Positions 1 through 6,240 of a DNA stretch of 6,315 nucleotides are shown here, piece by piece. Every line of letters begins with the position of its first letter. Position 1 is the first letter of the stretch. The notes beneath the pieces were generated by a model. It had not been told where the DNA came from. It made no database searches and was given only the letters and a program-made list of their open reading frames with translations. The position numbers and the translations under genes were made by a program. Location: positions 1-6,315 of the forward strand of contig JAFQUG010000146.1 in NCBI GenBank assembly GCA_017408625.1, in the 5' to 3' direction. Source of the stretch: Clostridia bacterium. GTDB taxonomy: Bacteria; Bacillota_A; Clostridia; Oscillospirales; CAG-272.

Positions 1-58
1 CGACGCGGTTGCGGTGGGTGAGATGCATCCCTCGGACGCTCCTTCACCACTTTATACT
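1..58. other. Unassigned left edge, possible end or start of a neighbouring gene
   Basis: Too little sequence is present to name a gene. On the minus strand an AAGGAG motif (44-39) lies 10 bases before an ATG at 28, which opens a frame reading MHLTHRNRV off the window edge. This could be the start of a leftward gene; an IS30-type transposase N-terminus has a similar flavour, but nine residues cannot prove it. On the plus strand a frame ends in TGA at 19-21, which could instead be the last codons of a rightward gene. The terminator at 59-105 fits either reading. Confidence 0.2.
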
Positions 59-105
59 AAAAAAAGCAGGAATCTGCTCAAAGTCGAACAAATTCCTGCT
101 TTTTT
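59..105. terminator. Bidirectional rho-independent terminator
   Basis: The arm GCAGGAAT (66-73) pairs perfectly with ATTCCTGC (92-99) around an 18-base loop. The stem is extended by an A-run at 59-65 facing a T-run at 100-105, so either strand shows a hairpin followed by six or seven Ts. On the minus strand it lies about 30 bases after the stop of the leftward gene ending at 134, and it is most likely that gene's terminator. It would also stop transcripts arriving from the left. Confidence 0.75.
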
Positions 106-133
106 CGCTCATTTATCAATCCCATAGTTCGTC

Positions 134-994
134 TTACAGATCACTCGCCGGCAACACCCCAATGGGCAGCAGAGTTGCGTACAAATCAAGCAACGCTTCC
201 CTTTCAGGCACGCTCGCAATACCCACGCGCACGGTGGGAATATCCGAGGGATTGGGCAAACATCCCGCCAAGGTCGCGGCAGCACGCAAGGCATTTTCGC
301 TGCTCACGACAAGCACAATCTGCGCCAGGCACCCGCTCTGTTGCAGGTATGCAAGCAAGGCGCACCATGCGTCGGGATTCGCAAAGTCCGACTGCACGTA
401 CAAAACCGAGCCGCGCTCGGCACACAGCTTGCCAAGCACGCGCAAGGTCTGCGCGCTCAGGTGATCGCGCTCGGTGTCAGTCAGCGTCTCTTTGTCGGCT
501 TCATAAAGCCGCTTTGCCGTGTACGGGTTGGGCTTTACAAAGCTCTTTATCTGCGCCGTCACGCAAATTGCTTGCACCTCGGGATCAAGCAGGCGCATCA
601 TCAGCTCAACGGTTGGGGTTGCAAAAAAGCTTTCCCCCAGATCCACACCCAAAACAGCCTCTTGCGTGGGCGAAACAAAGCAAACGTCACAAGGCCCGAT
701 GGGGGCGGGGCGTTCGCCCTGCGCACACAGCGCATACGCGGCGGCATGCCAAAGCGATGCTGCATTTTCCGGGCAGATCGGCACAGAGACACCAAGCAAT
801 TCCCCGATCAGTTGCGCATCCTCCTCCAGAATCCCATGCCCTTGGCACAACGGCATGCATCTTGCATAGGCGTCAAATTTATCAAAATCCGAGCCATCGG
901 TCAACAGGGGCTCCGCTACGCCGCATGCACGCATCAACCGGATCCGGTCGTGCGTTTTTTGCAGCAGCTGCCAGAGATTATTCGGTCCTGCCAT
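134..994 (-). CDS. Truncated, catalytically dead uronate isomerase-like protein
   Basis: This 286-residue protein resembles glucuronate/uronate isomerase (UxaC, amidohydrolase superfamily) from the middle of the family pattern onward. Residues 19-26 (RLMRACGV) match the UxaC RxMRANG(I/V) block. Residues 39-48 (KFDAYARCMP) match KFxAWAxTVP. Residues 68-82 match the FGI...W stretch, and 171-201 match the helix-strand block around the family's YAExxWxMQ(F/L)H segment. UxaC is about 470 residues. This protein starts after the N-terminal HxH metal motif, lacks the MQxH histidine (LYVQ instead), and stops where the catalytic MLTDSR aspartate would fall. It is therefore unlikely to isomerise uronates. 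The start at 994 is preferred because GGGGGAG lies 5 bases upstream and the promoter at 1020-1048 covers the alternative start at 1048. The reading frame is intact. The assignment rests on remembered family patterns; an unrelated fold is possible but less likely. Confidence 0.65.
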   Translation of the reverse strand: MAGPNNLWQLLQKTHDRIRLMRACGVAEPLLTDGSDFDKFDAYARCMPLCQGHGILEEDAQLIGELLGVSVPICPENAASLWHAAAYALCAQGERPAPIGPCDVCFVSPTQEAVLGVDLGESFFATPTVELMMRLLDPEVQAICVTAQIKSFVKPNPYTAKRLYEADKETLTDTERDHLSAQTLRVLGKLCAERGSVLYVQSDFANPDAWCALLAYLQQSGCLAQIVLVVSSENALRAAATLAGCLPNPSDIPTVRVGIASVPEREALLDLYATLLPIGVLPASDL

Positions 995-1019
995 GCGTCT
1001 CCCCCCTTTCCTTGCTTTC

Positions 1020-1048
1020 ATTGTATCACATAACGTCTTTTTTTGCAA
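1020..1048 (-). promoter_or_regulatory. Sigma-A type promoter of the leftward uronate isomerase-like gene
   Basis: Reading leftward, TTGCAA (1048-1043) is followed by a 17-base spacer and TACAAT (1025-1020). A TG one base before the -10 box makes it an extended -10 (TGATACAAT). Transcription would start near 1013, about 19 bases before the ATG at 994, with the G-rich ribosome binding site in between. The position rules out translation from the upstream ATG at 1048. Confidence 0.65.
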
Positions 1049-1114
1049 GTTTTAGAGGCCAAAATGTGAATTTTTCCGAAAATATTGCGTTTTTCTCTAT
1101 ACAAACGGCACGAT

Positions 1115-1143
1115 TTGTGATATGATAATACTATCTATATAAT
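1115..1143 (+). promoter_or_regulatory. Sigma-A type promoter of the five-gene operon
   Basis: TTGTGA (1115-1120) is followed by exactly 17 bases and a perfect TATAAT (1138-1143). Transcription would begin near 1150, giving a leader of under 20 bases before the ATG at 1168. A second TATAAT at 1150-1155 comes from the local tandem duplication but has no good -35 partner. Another TATGATAAT string lies at 1121-1129. No operator palindrome is evident in the 70 bases between this promoter and the divergent one. Confidence 0.6.
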
Positions 1144-1158
1144 ATGCTATATAATATG
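1135..1158 (+). repeat. Perfect 12-bp tandem duplication across the operon start region
   Basis: CTATATAATATG occurs twice back to back (1135-1146 and 1147-1158). Each copy carries a TATAAT box and an in-frame ATG, so the duplication doubles the -10 element and creates upstream in-frame ATGs at 1144 and 1156. The second copy also supplies the first G of the GGAG used for the ATG at 1168. Confidence 0.8.
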
Positions 1159-1167
1159 GAGAAATAT

Positions 1168-1986
1168 ATGCTTTGCGATTTACATACACACACGCACCAC
1201 TCCTTTGACGGGTTTCCCCACGCAACCGCGCACGCCATGGCCAAGGCCGCCGTGGATGCAGGCATCGGCGTGCTGGCCCTGACAGACCATTGCGAGGTCA
1301 ACGGCCAGGTTCAGGGACTTTACGCCCACTTTGATCAGGCTGCAAGCTTTGCCGAGGCAACGGCTGCGCGCGACGCCTTTGCCGACCGGCTGACGCTCTT
1401 GCGCGGCATTGAGCTGGGGCAGCCGCTGGAGCATCCCGAAGAGGCTCTTGCCATGAGGGAGGCACACGATTACGATTTTGTCATTCTTTCGTTGCACAAT
1501 ATCCCGGACGTGCCGGATTTCTATCTGCTTCGCACCGACCGCATGTCCGAGCAGCACTATCATAAGCTGTACGACAGGCTGCTGGACGAGATGATCCGCT
1601 CAGTCTCCTTCCCCGGGGTGCACACCCTTGCGCACGTGACCTACCCTGTGCGCTATTGGGCAGAGGCGGGAAAAAAATTTGATCTGACACCGCACTATCC
1701 GCGCTTTATGCGCCTGTTTGAGGCACTTTGCAAGCAGGGCGTGGCGCTTGAGGTCAATGTTTCCACGCTCTGGAAGGGCTATGGCTTTGCCATGCCTGAC
1801 CGTGAGCTGCTGCAGCTTTACAAATCCTTTGGCGGTGAGCTTGTCACCATCGGCTCGGATGCGCACGCGCCCGAAAACGTGGGCAACTGCATTTCCGACG
1901 GTACAAGGCTTCTGCGCGAGTGCGGCTTTGACAAGATCGTTGCCTACAAGGAAGGCAAGCAATTTTTCGTTCCCATTACTGAGTAA
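1168..1986 (+). CDS. PHP-domain phosphoesterase, histidinol-phosphatase (HisJ/HisK) type
   Basis: This 272-residue protein has a full set of PHP metal ligands: HTH at 6-8, TDH with H41, GIE with E82, SLHN with H110, AHVTY with H156, and GSDAH with D231 and H233. PHP proteins of this size with DLHTHT and SDAH motifs are usually annotated as histidinol-phosphatase, a cytoplasmic metal-dependent phosphomonoesterase of histidine synthesis. No his genes are nearby, so another phosphorylated substrate is equally possible. The start at 1168 is chosen because GGAG (1158-1161) lies 6 bases upstream, the predicted transcript starts near 1150, and the protein then begins directly at the first catalytic strand. 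In-frame ATGs at 1144 and 1156 would add eight or four residues. It is the first gene of the operon, with the MutS-like gene 15 bases downstream. Confidence 0.85.
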   Translation: MLCDLHTHTHHSFDGFPHATAHAMAKAAVDAGIGVLALTDHCEVNGQVQGLYAHFDQAASFAEATAARDAFADRLTLLRGIELGQPLEHPEEALAMREAHDYDFVILSLHNIPDVPDFYLLRTDRMSEQHYHKLYDRLLDEMIRSVSFPGVHTLAHVTYPVRYWAEAGKKFDLTPHYPRFMRLFEALCKQGVALEVNVSTLWKGYGFAMPDRELLQLYKSFGGELVTIGSDAHAPENVGNCISDGTRLLRECGFDKIVAYKEGKQFFVPITE

Positions 1987-2001
1987 TTGAGAGGTTTTTT
2001 T

Positions 2002-3615
2002 ATGGAACTGACGTTTTTCTCGCTGCTCTATCCGAATGAGCAGTCTCAAAAGGATCATTTCTCGGGAAAATACTGCCCCGATATCGATATGTACACCTTG
2101 GACGAGCTGGGTCTTTTGGAGGCGTTTGACCTCAAGAACAGCAAGGTTGAGGAATATTTCACCATCGATCCTGCAGTCATGCGCTACCGTAACGAAATGT
2201 TTGCGGACATGCTGCGCTGCCCCGCTCTTGGTCAGACGCTTGCCGATCTGATGCCCATTCTCTCGGACATCATGGAGCTGCGCAGACTTGAAAGCGACAG
2301 CGGAGACACGCACGATTACCTTTCCAGCATGACTGAGATCGAGCTCTATATCTCCTGCATTGAACTGCTGCACGAGGGGCTGAGCACAGCCCGCCCCTAT
2401 ATCAAGGGGGCAGCCTTTACCACGCTTGCCGACCGCATAGCCGAGCTTGCCGATTCGGATTACTACCGCGAGCTCAACGCCCGCCTTGCCGAGATGACCA
2501 AGCGCGTGCGCGACATCAAATCGGTCACCATAGGCGTCAATCTGGACGCACAGCTGCGCCCCGTGCATGCGGGCGTTCTGTCCATCAACCCCGAGGCATT
2601 CAAGTCGGGCGACGTGATCGACAAGATCCTGCGTCTGAACTTCAAGAACGACCAGTACACCTGCATCGCAAACCTCGTACCCTTTGGCAAAAAGCAATCC
2701 GAGAACCAGAAAATGGCACTCTCACTGGCCTTCAATTCTGCCATCAACGACGTTTACAGCGACTCCTTGCGCTCCTGGAAAAAGATTGTGCAATCCTACG
2801 TGCTGGAAAACGCCGACTTCTTACTGGGACTGATGCCCGAGATCGAATTCGTGACCAAGGCTGCCGCCATGCAAAAGGAGCTTTCCGAGCGTGGCTGCAC
2901 GCTGACCGTGCCCGAGATCCGTCCCATGTCCGAGCGCGCCTTTGTGGCAATCGAGCTTTATAATCCCTGCGTGGCACTCAAGCTGGCCAAGGAAGATACC
3001 ATCGTACCCAACGACGTGGACTTTTCCAAGGACGGCGTCATGATCTGGGTGCTGACCGGCCCCAACCGCGGCGGTAAATCGGTCATTACGTGTGCGATCG
3101 GACTTGCGCAGGCCATGATGCAGTTGGGCATGTACGTGCCCGCAGCAAAAGCGCAGATCAGCCCCTGCGACGCCATTTACACCCACTTCCCCACGGGTGC
3201 TGACGACACCATCGACAAGGGTCGACTTGGTGAGGAGTGCGCGCGTCTGGGCGAAATCTTTGACAATGTCAGCGCGGATACGCTGGTGCTTTTGGACGAG
3301 TCCCTTTCCTCGACCGGCTCTTACGAGGCGTCCTACATCGCAGCCGAGGTGCTGGCAGGCCTTGCACGCGTTGGCTGCCGCTGCCTGTTCTCGACCCACC
3401 TGCACGAGCTTGCTGCCGAGATCGACCGACTCAACCATGAGTCCCTGGCCGCAGGCGGCTCGCGCATTGATACGTTAGTCGCAGGCATTGAGGGCGAGGG
3501 CAAGCGTTCGTTCAAGATCGTGCGCGCAAAGCCGGACGGCAAGTCCTACGCACGCGACATTGCCAAGCGTTACGGACTGACCTTTGACAGTATCTTGGAG
3601 AAAATCAATCACTAA
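2002..3615 (+). CDS. MutS-related ATPase without mismatch-recognition domain
   Basis: This 537-residue protein has the C-terminal ABC-type ATPase of the MutS family. Walker A is GPNRGGKS (353-360), Walker B is LVLLDES with D432 and E433, and the switch histidine lies in STHLHE (464-469). Residues of roughly 60-340 are helical and probably form the MutS core/clamp. Canonical MutS is about 850 residues and begins with a mismatch-binding domain bearing an FxE motif; neither is present. The C-terminal Smr nuclease domain of MutS2 is also missing. It probably binds DNA or RNA in an ATP-dependent way, but classical mismatch repair is not supported. The start at 2002 uses GAGAGG (1989-1994) with a spacer of seven Ts; a TTG at 1987 sits inside that site and was rejected. 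The stop overlaps the next gene's ribosome binding site. Confidence 0.85.
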   Translation: MELTFFSLLYPNEQSQKDHFSGKYCPDIDMYTLDELGLLEAFDLKNSKVEEYFTIDPAVMRYRNEMFADMLRCPALGQTLADLMPILSDIMELRRLESDSGDTHDYLSSMTEIELYISCIELLHEGLSTARPYIKGAAFTTLADRIAELADSDYYRELNARLAEMTKRVRDIKSVTIGVNLDAQLRPVHAGVLSINPEAFKSGDVIDKILRLNFKNDQYTCIANLVPFGKKQSENQKMALSLAFNSAINDVYSDSLRSWKKIVQSYVLENADFLLGLMPEIEFVTKAAAMQKELSERGCTLTVPEIRPMSERAFVAIELYNPCVALKLAKEDTIVPNDVDFSKDGVMIWVLTGPNRGGKSVITCAIGLAQAMMQLGMYVPAAKAQISPCDAIYTHFPTGADDTIDKGRLGEECARLGEIFDNVSADTLVLLDESLSSTGSYEASYIAAEVLAGLARVGCRCLFSTHLHELAAEIDRLNHESLAAGGSRIDTLVAGIEGEGKRSFKIVRAKPDGKSYARDIAKRYGLTFDSILEKINH

Positions 3616-3626
3616 GGAGAGTTATT

Positions 3627-4106
3627 ATGGATAAAATTCTGAAAGCATTGGAAGACAACGCCACGCTGACCCCCGAACAGCTGGCCGTTATGTTTGATAA
3701 GGAGCAGGGCGAGATCAAGCAGCTGATCCGCAAATACGAGGAAGACGGTGTCATTCTCGGCTACAAGGCCATGATCGACTGGGATAAGACCGACCGCGAA
3801 TACGTCACCGCGCTCATTGAGGTCAAAATGACCCCCCAGCGCGACCGCGGATTTGACCGCGTGGCAGAAAAAATATACAACTACCCCGAGGTGCAGAGCC
3901 TGTACCTGATGTCGGGCGGCTACGATCTGTGCTTGGTCATTGAGGGCAAGACCATGAAGGAGGTTGCATACTTCGTGGCGCAAAAGCTTGCTCCCATTGA
4001 GTACGTCATTTCCACCGCAACGCACTTCGTGCTGCGTAAATATAAGGATAAGGGCGTCATCTACGGCGCTGAGCAGGTAGACGAGCGAGGAATTGGCGAT
4101 ATATGA
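3627..4106 (+). CDS. Lrp/AsnC family transcriptional regulator (AlaR-like)
   Basis: This 159-residue protein has the two-part Lrp layout. Residues 4-50 form a winged helix-turn-helix, with recognition helix around 27-39 and the family-typical EEDGVI turn at 38-43. Residues 60-140 form the RAM effector-binding domain, with the SGGYDLCL stretch corresponding to the family's GxYD(F/L) block. Such proteins form dimers to octamers and sense amino acids. The ribosome binding site AAGGAGA (3614-3620) lies 6 bases before the ATG and includes the previous stop codon. Its own stop overlaps the aminotransferase start (ATGA, 4103-4106), which implies translational coupling. The regulator-aminotransferase order and sizes match alaR-alaT (yugG-yugH) of Bacillus subtilis, so it may sense alanine or a related amino acid. 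That specificity is inferred. Confidence 0.9.
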   Translation: MDKILKALEDNATLTPEQLAVMFDKEQGEIKQLIRKYEEDGVILGYKAMIDWDKTDREYVTALIEVKMTPQRDRGFDRVAEKIYNYPEVQSLYLMSGGYDLCLVIEGKTMKEVAYFVAQKLAPIEYVISTATHFVLRKYKDKGVIYGAEQVDERGIGDI

Positions 4107-5269
4107 ATTACGACCAGTTACTATCCAAAACCGTGTCCGAACTCAAGCCGTCCGGAATCCGTAAATTTTTTGACCTTGTCGGAGAAATGACCGACGTGAC
4201 CGCTCTGACGGTAGGTCAGCCCGACTTTGTCACGCCCTGGCACATCCGCGAGGCAGGCATTGAGAGCCTTGAGCGCGGCAAGACCTACTATACCTCCAAC
4301 GCAGGCAATCTTTCCCTGCGCGTGGAGATCAGCAGATATCTGCAAAGAAGATTTGACCTTTGCTACGCTCCGCAGGACGAGATCGTGGTTACGGTGGGCG
4401 GCAGCGAGGCCATTGACATTGCCATCCGCGCGCTGATCGAGCCGGGCGACGAGGTCATTATTCCCATGCCCTCCTTTGTGTGCTACGAGCCGATTGTCCG
4501 CATGGCAGGCGGCGTGCCCGTCATCATCAACACCACCTTTGAGAACAAGTTCAAGCTGACCGCAGCCGAGCTGAAGGCCGCTATCAGCGAAAAGACCAAG
4601 CTTTTGGTGCTTCCCTATCCCAACAACCCCACGGGCGCGATCATGGACAAGGACGACCTTGAAGCGATCGCCGAGGTGCTGCGCGGAACAAACATTGCCA
4701 TCTTGTCCGATGAGATCTACGCCGAGCTGACCTTTGGCAAAAAGCACGTGTCCATCGCTACCTTGGACGGCATGTGGGAGCGCACCATCATTGTCAGCGG
4801 CTTTTCCAAGGCTTACGCCATGACCGGCTGGCGACTGGGCTACCTCTGTGCCCCTGCACCGCTTGCAAAGCAGATGCTCAAAATTCACCAGTACGCCATC
4901 ATGTGCGCACCCACCACGGCACAGTTTGCCGCTGAGGAGGCCTTGCGCAACGGGGATGCGGACATTGAATACATGGCCGAGGAATACAACCGCCGCCGCA
5001 GATACATCTACTCAGGTCTTGCCGACATCGGCATTGAGTGCTTTGAGCCCGAGGGCGCGTTCTATATCTATCCCTATATCGGCAAATTCGGCCTTTCCAG
5101 CGAGGAATTCTGCTCCCGACTGCTGCTTGAGCAAAAATGCGCCATCGTGCCCGGCACCGCCTTTGGCGAGTGCGGCGAGGGCTTTGCGCGCATCTCTTAT
5201 GCGTATAGCGTCAAACATATCACCCAGGCTTTGGAGAAGATCGAGGCGTTTGTCAAGACACTGAAATAA
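4103..5269 (+). CDS. Class I PLP-dependent aminotransferase, AlaT/YugH-like
   Basis: This 388-residue protein is full length for fold-type I aminotransferases. It shows YPNNPTG (172-178) with the PLP-contacting N175, SDEIY with D203 and Y206, and SGFSKAYAMTGWR with the Schiff-base lysine K236. The substrate carboxylate-binding arginine is R363 in ARISYA. The N-terminal pattern LKPSGIRKFFDL and the central LKIHQYA..CAP block recall B. subtilis YugH (AlaT), an alanine transaminase, so alanine/2-oxoglutarate exchange is a reasonable guess. Aspartate or a broader amino acid range (PatA-like) cannot be excluded. Translation starts inside the stop codon of the regulator gene, with GAGG at 4087-4090 as a distant ribosome binding site, so coupling is likely important. 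The enzyme is cytosolic, with no signal peptide. Confidence 0.93.
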   Translation: MNYDQLLSKTVSELKPSGIRKFFDLVGEMTDVTALTVGQPDFVTPWHIREAGIESLERGKTYYTSNAGNLSLRVEISRYLQRRFDLCYAPQDEIVVTVGGSEAIDIAIRALIEPGDEVIIPMPSFVCYEPIVRMAGGVPVIINTTFENKFKLTAAELKAAISEKTKLLVLPYPNNPTGAIMDKDDLEAIAEVLRGTNIAILSDEIYAELTFGKKHVSIATLDGMWERTIIVSGFSKAYAMTGWRLGYLCAPAPLAKQMLKIHQYAIMCAPTTAQFAAEEALRNGDADIEYMAEEYNRRRRYIYSGLADIGIECFEPEGAFYIYPYIGKFGLSSEEFCSRLLLEQKCAIVPGTAFGECGEGFARISYAYSVKHITQALEKIEAFVKTLK

Positions 5270-5279
5270 GGAGAATGGC

Positions 5280-5600
5280 ATGGAAGACTTATTAGGCGGA
5301 CTTTTAGAGATCGTGTTGGAGATCGTAGGTGAATTTCTGTTTGAGTTTTTCTTACCGCATCTCTCGCTTTACCCGCTTCTTCCAAAGAAAGAGCGTTCCA
5401 AAAAAGCGAGGATTCTGCTCCAATGCGTTTGCTATGCTCCAGCTGTCGTCGCCATCCTTGCACTCTTCTCTCCGCTCGCTTGCCTGATATTCGCACAGCC
5501 GCAGTCTGCGGTACTCTTTTGCACCATCCTGGCCGCCATCGGCCTTGCGTATATGGCGATCGTGTTTGTCATAAATCTGGTATTCAAACGAAAAGGATAA
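5280..5600 (+). CDS. Small two-helix membrane protein of unknown function
   Basis: This 106-residue protein matches no family I can name. Residues 1-25 form an acidic, leucine-rich amphipathic stretch (EDLLGGLLEIVLEIVGEFLF). Residues 34-44 are positively charged (PKKERSKKAR). Two hydrophobic helices follow at about 45-71 and 76-102, and a basic tail FKRKG ends the protein. The basic loop before helix 1 and the basic tail suggest that both termini face the cytoplasm. AAGGAG (5268-5273) lies 6 bases before the ATG and overlaps the aminotransferase stop, so the gene is clearly part of the operon. It is the last gene before the insertion sequence, which begins within about 10 bases of its stop. 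Whether the operon once continued further cannot be seen. Confidence 0.75.
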   Translation: MEDLLGGLLEIVLEIVGEFLFEFFLPHLSLYPLLPKKERSKKARILLQCVCYAPAVVAILALFSPLACLIFAQPQSAVLFCTILAAIGLAYMAIVFVINLVFKRKG

Positions 5601-5611
5601 ATAATAAATAT

Positions 5612-5630
5612 CCACCCGCATAGCGGGTGG
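5612..5630 (-). repeat. Right-end hairpin of the IS200-type element
   Basis: CCACCCGC (5612-5619) pairs perfectly with GCGGGTGG (5623-5630) around the loop ATA. In this family TnpA recognises such subterminal hairpins as single-stranded DNA and cuts a few bases outside them. The hairpin lies 12 bases after the stop of the membrane protein gene. It could weakly terminate operon transcription, but the following TATTTCAG is a poor T-tract. Confidence 0.7.
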
Positions 5631-5635
5631 TATTT

Positions 5636-5710
5636 CAGTTTCGGGCATAGCCCTAATAATACTGGCTGCGCACAAGTGCGCCTTCAATTGGCCTGCCAGC
5701 CATGCAACTG
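5636..5710 (-). other. Candidate structured RNA in the tail of the IS element
   Basis: This is the non-coding stretch between the transposase stop and the right-end hairpin. CAGTT (5636-5640) can pair with AACTG (5706-5710) to close a domain. Inside lie a hairpin GGGC-ATA-GCCC (5643-5653) and a second stem CTGGC/GCCAG (5662-5666 with 5695-5699) that encloses GCGCAC/GTGCGC (5668-5673 with 5676-5681). The nested arrangement suggests a folded RNA at the 3' end of the tnpA transcript, or single-stranded DNA structure used in transposition. No known RNA family was recognised. Orientation is assumed from the transposase. Confidence 0.4.
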
Positions 5711-6181
5711 TTACTTACTACCCATAAATGGGTCCCGTGGGTCGAACATCGCTAACTGATCACTTTCTTGATCCCTCTTCAGTTGATCCGCGATGTACTC
5801 TTTTATTGCCTTCGTGTTCTTCCCCACGGTATCAACGTAATATCCCTTACACCAAAATTCGCGGTTTCGGTAGGCGAACTTCATGTTTCCAAACTTTTGG
5901 AATATCAAAAGTGAACTTTTCCCTTTTAAGTATCCCATAAATCCCGAAACGCTCATTTTGGGCGGGATACTAACCAAAAGGTGTATGTGGTCTATACATA
6001 CTTCTCCTTCGATTATCTCTACGCCTTTCCATTGGCATAATTGTCGCAATATCTCCCGTATCTCCAGGCGTTTTTCTTCAAAAAATACCTTCCGACGATA
6101 TTTCGGTGCAAATACAATATGATACTTGCAATTCCACTTGGTATGTGCTAAACTATTATTGTCTATGTTTGTGTTACTCAT
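5711..6181 (-). CDS. tnpA: IS200-type Y1 transposase TnpA
   Basis: This 156-residue protein is a complete single-strand transposase of the HUH/Y1 type, which excises and inserts the element as circular single-stranded DNA. Residues 16-32 (WNCKYHIVFAPKYRRKV) are the family's first conserved block. H65-I66-H67 is the HUH metal site within CIDHIHLLVSIPP. Residues 113-120 (GYYVDTVG) precede the helix bearing the nucleophile, which by comparison with IS608 TnpA should be Y129 in KEYIADQ, with Q133 as its helper. The C-terminus MFDPRDPF is typical of the clostridial variants. The start at 6181 is chosen because GGAGGA (6194-6189) lies 7 bases upstream. An in-frame ATG at 6223 would add 14 residues with no family match. 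No frameshift or lost residue is seen, so it is probably active. Confidence 0.93.
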   Translation of the reverse strand: MSNTNIDNNSLAHTKWNCKYHIVFAPKYRRKVFFEEKRLEIREILRQLCQWKGVEIIEGEVCIDHIHLLVSIPPKMSVSGFMGYLKGKSSLLIFQKFGNMKFAYRNREFWCKGYYVDTVGKNTKAIKEYIADQLKRDQESDQLAMFDPRDPFMGSK

Positions 6182-6212
6182 AGATAAATCCTCCAAATAT
6201 GTTTTTTTAGTT

Positions 6213-6240
6213 TTGACTGGCATGTCATACTAATTATACC
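6213..6240 (+). promoter_or_regulatory. Weak candidate outward promoter from the IS left end
   Basis: TTGACT (6213-6218), 16 bases, then TATACC (6235-6240) matches sigma-A boxes at five and four of six positions. It would read rightward, out of the element, overlapping the oppositely directed tnpA promoter. The hairpin with T-tract at 6281-6310 would stop most such transcripts, leaving a short RNA. Confidence 0.25.

Noticed and set aside
995..1048. Longer start at 1048 for the uronate isomerase-like protein
   Set aside because: The predicted -35 and -10 boxes lie within that extension, so the transcript would begin downstream of it.
9..1125. Long rightward open frames opposite the uronate isomerase-like gene
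   Set aside because: Their products are rich in Ser, Arg and His with no family pattern. They lack good ribosome binding sites and are explained by the GC-rich gene on the other strand.
1987..2001. TTG start five codons upstream for the MutS-like protein
   Set aside because: The TTG overlaps the GAGAGG ribosome binding site that properly serves the ATG at 2002.
1600..2697. A 365-codon leftward open frame across the PHP/MutS junction
   Set aside because: It is antisense to two strongly supported genes, crosses their boundary, and shows no recognisable domain.
4121..4888. A 255-codon leftward open frame inside the aminotransferase gene
   Set aside because: It is a mirror of a gene whose catalytic residues are all in place, and it has no start signal.
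5612..5635. Right-end hairpin as the operon's main terminator
   Set aside because: The stem is strong but is followed by TATTTCAGTTTC rather than a T-run, and it is better explained as an IS end.
6182..6223. Upstream ATG at 6223 adding 14 residues to TnpA
   Set aside because: The added residues come from the regulatory loop and repeat arm, match nothing in the family, and lack the GGAGGA site that precedes 6181.
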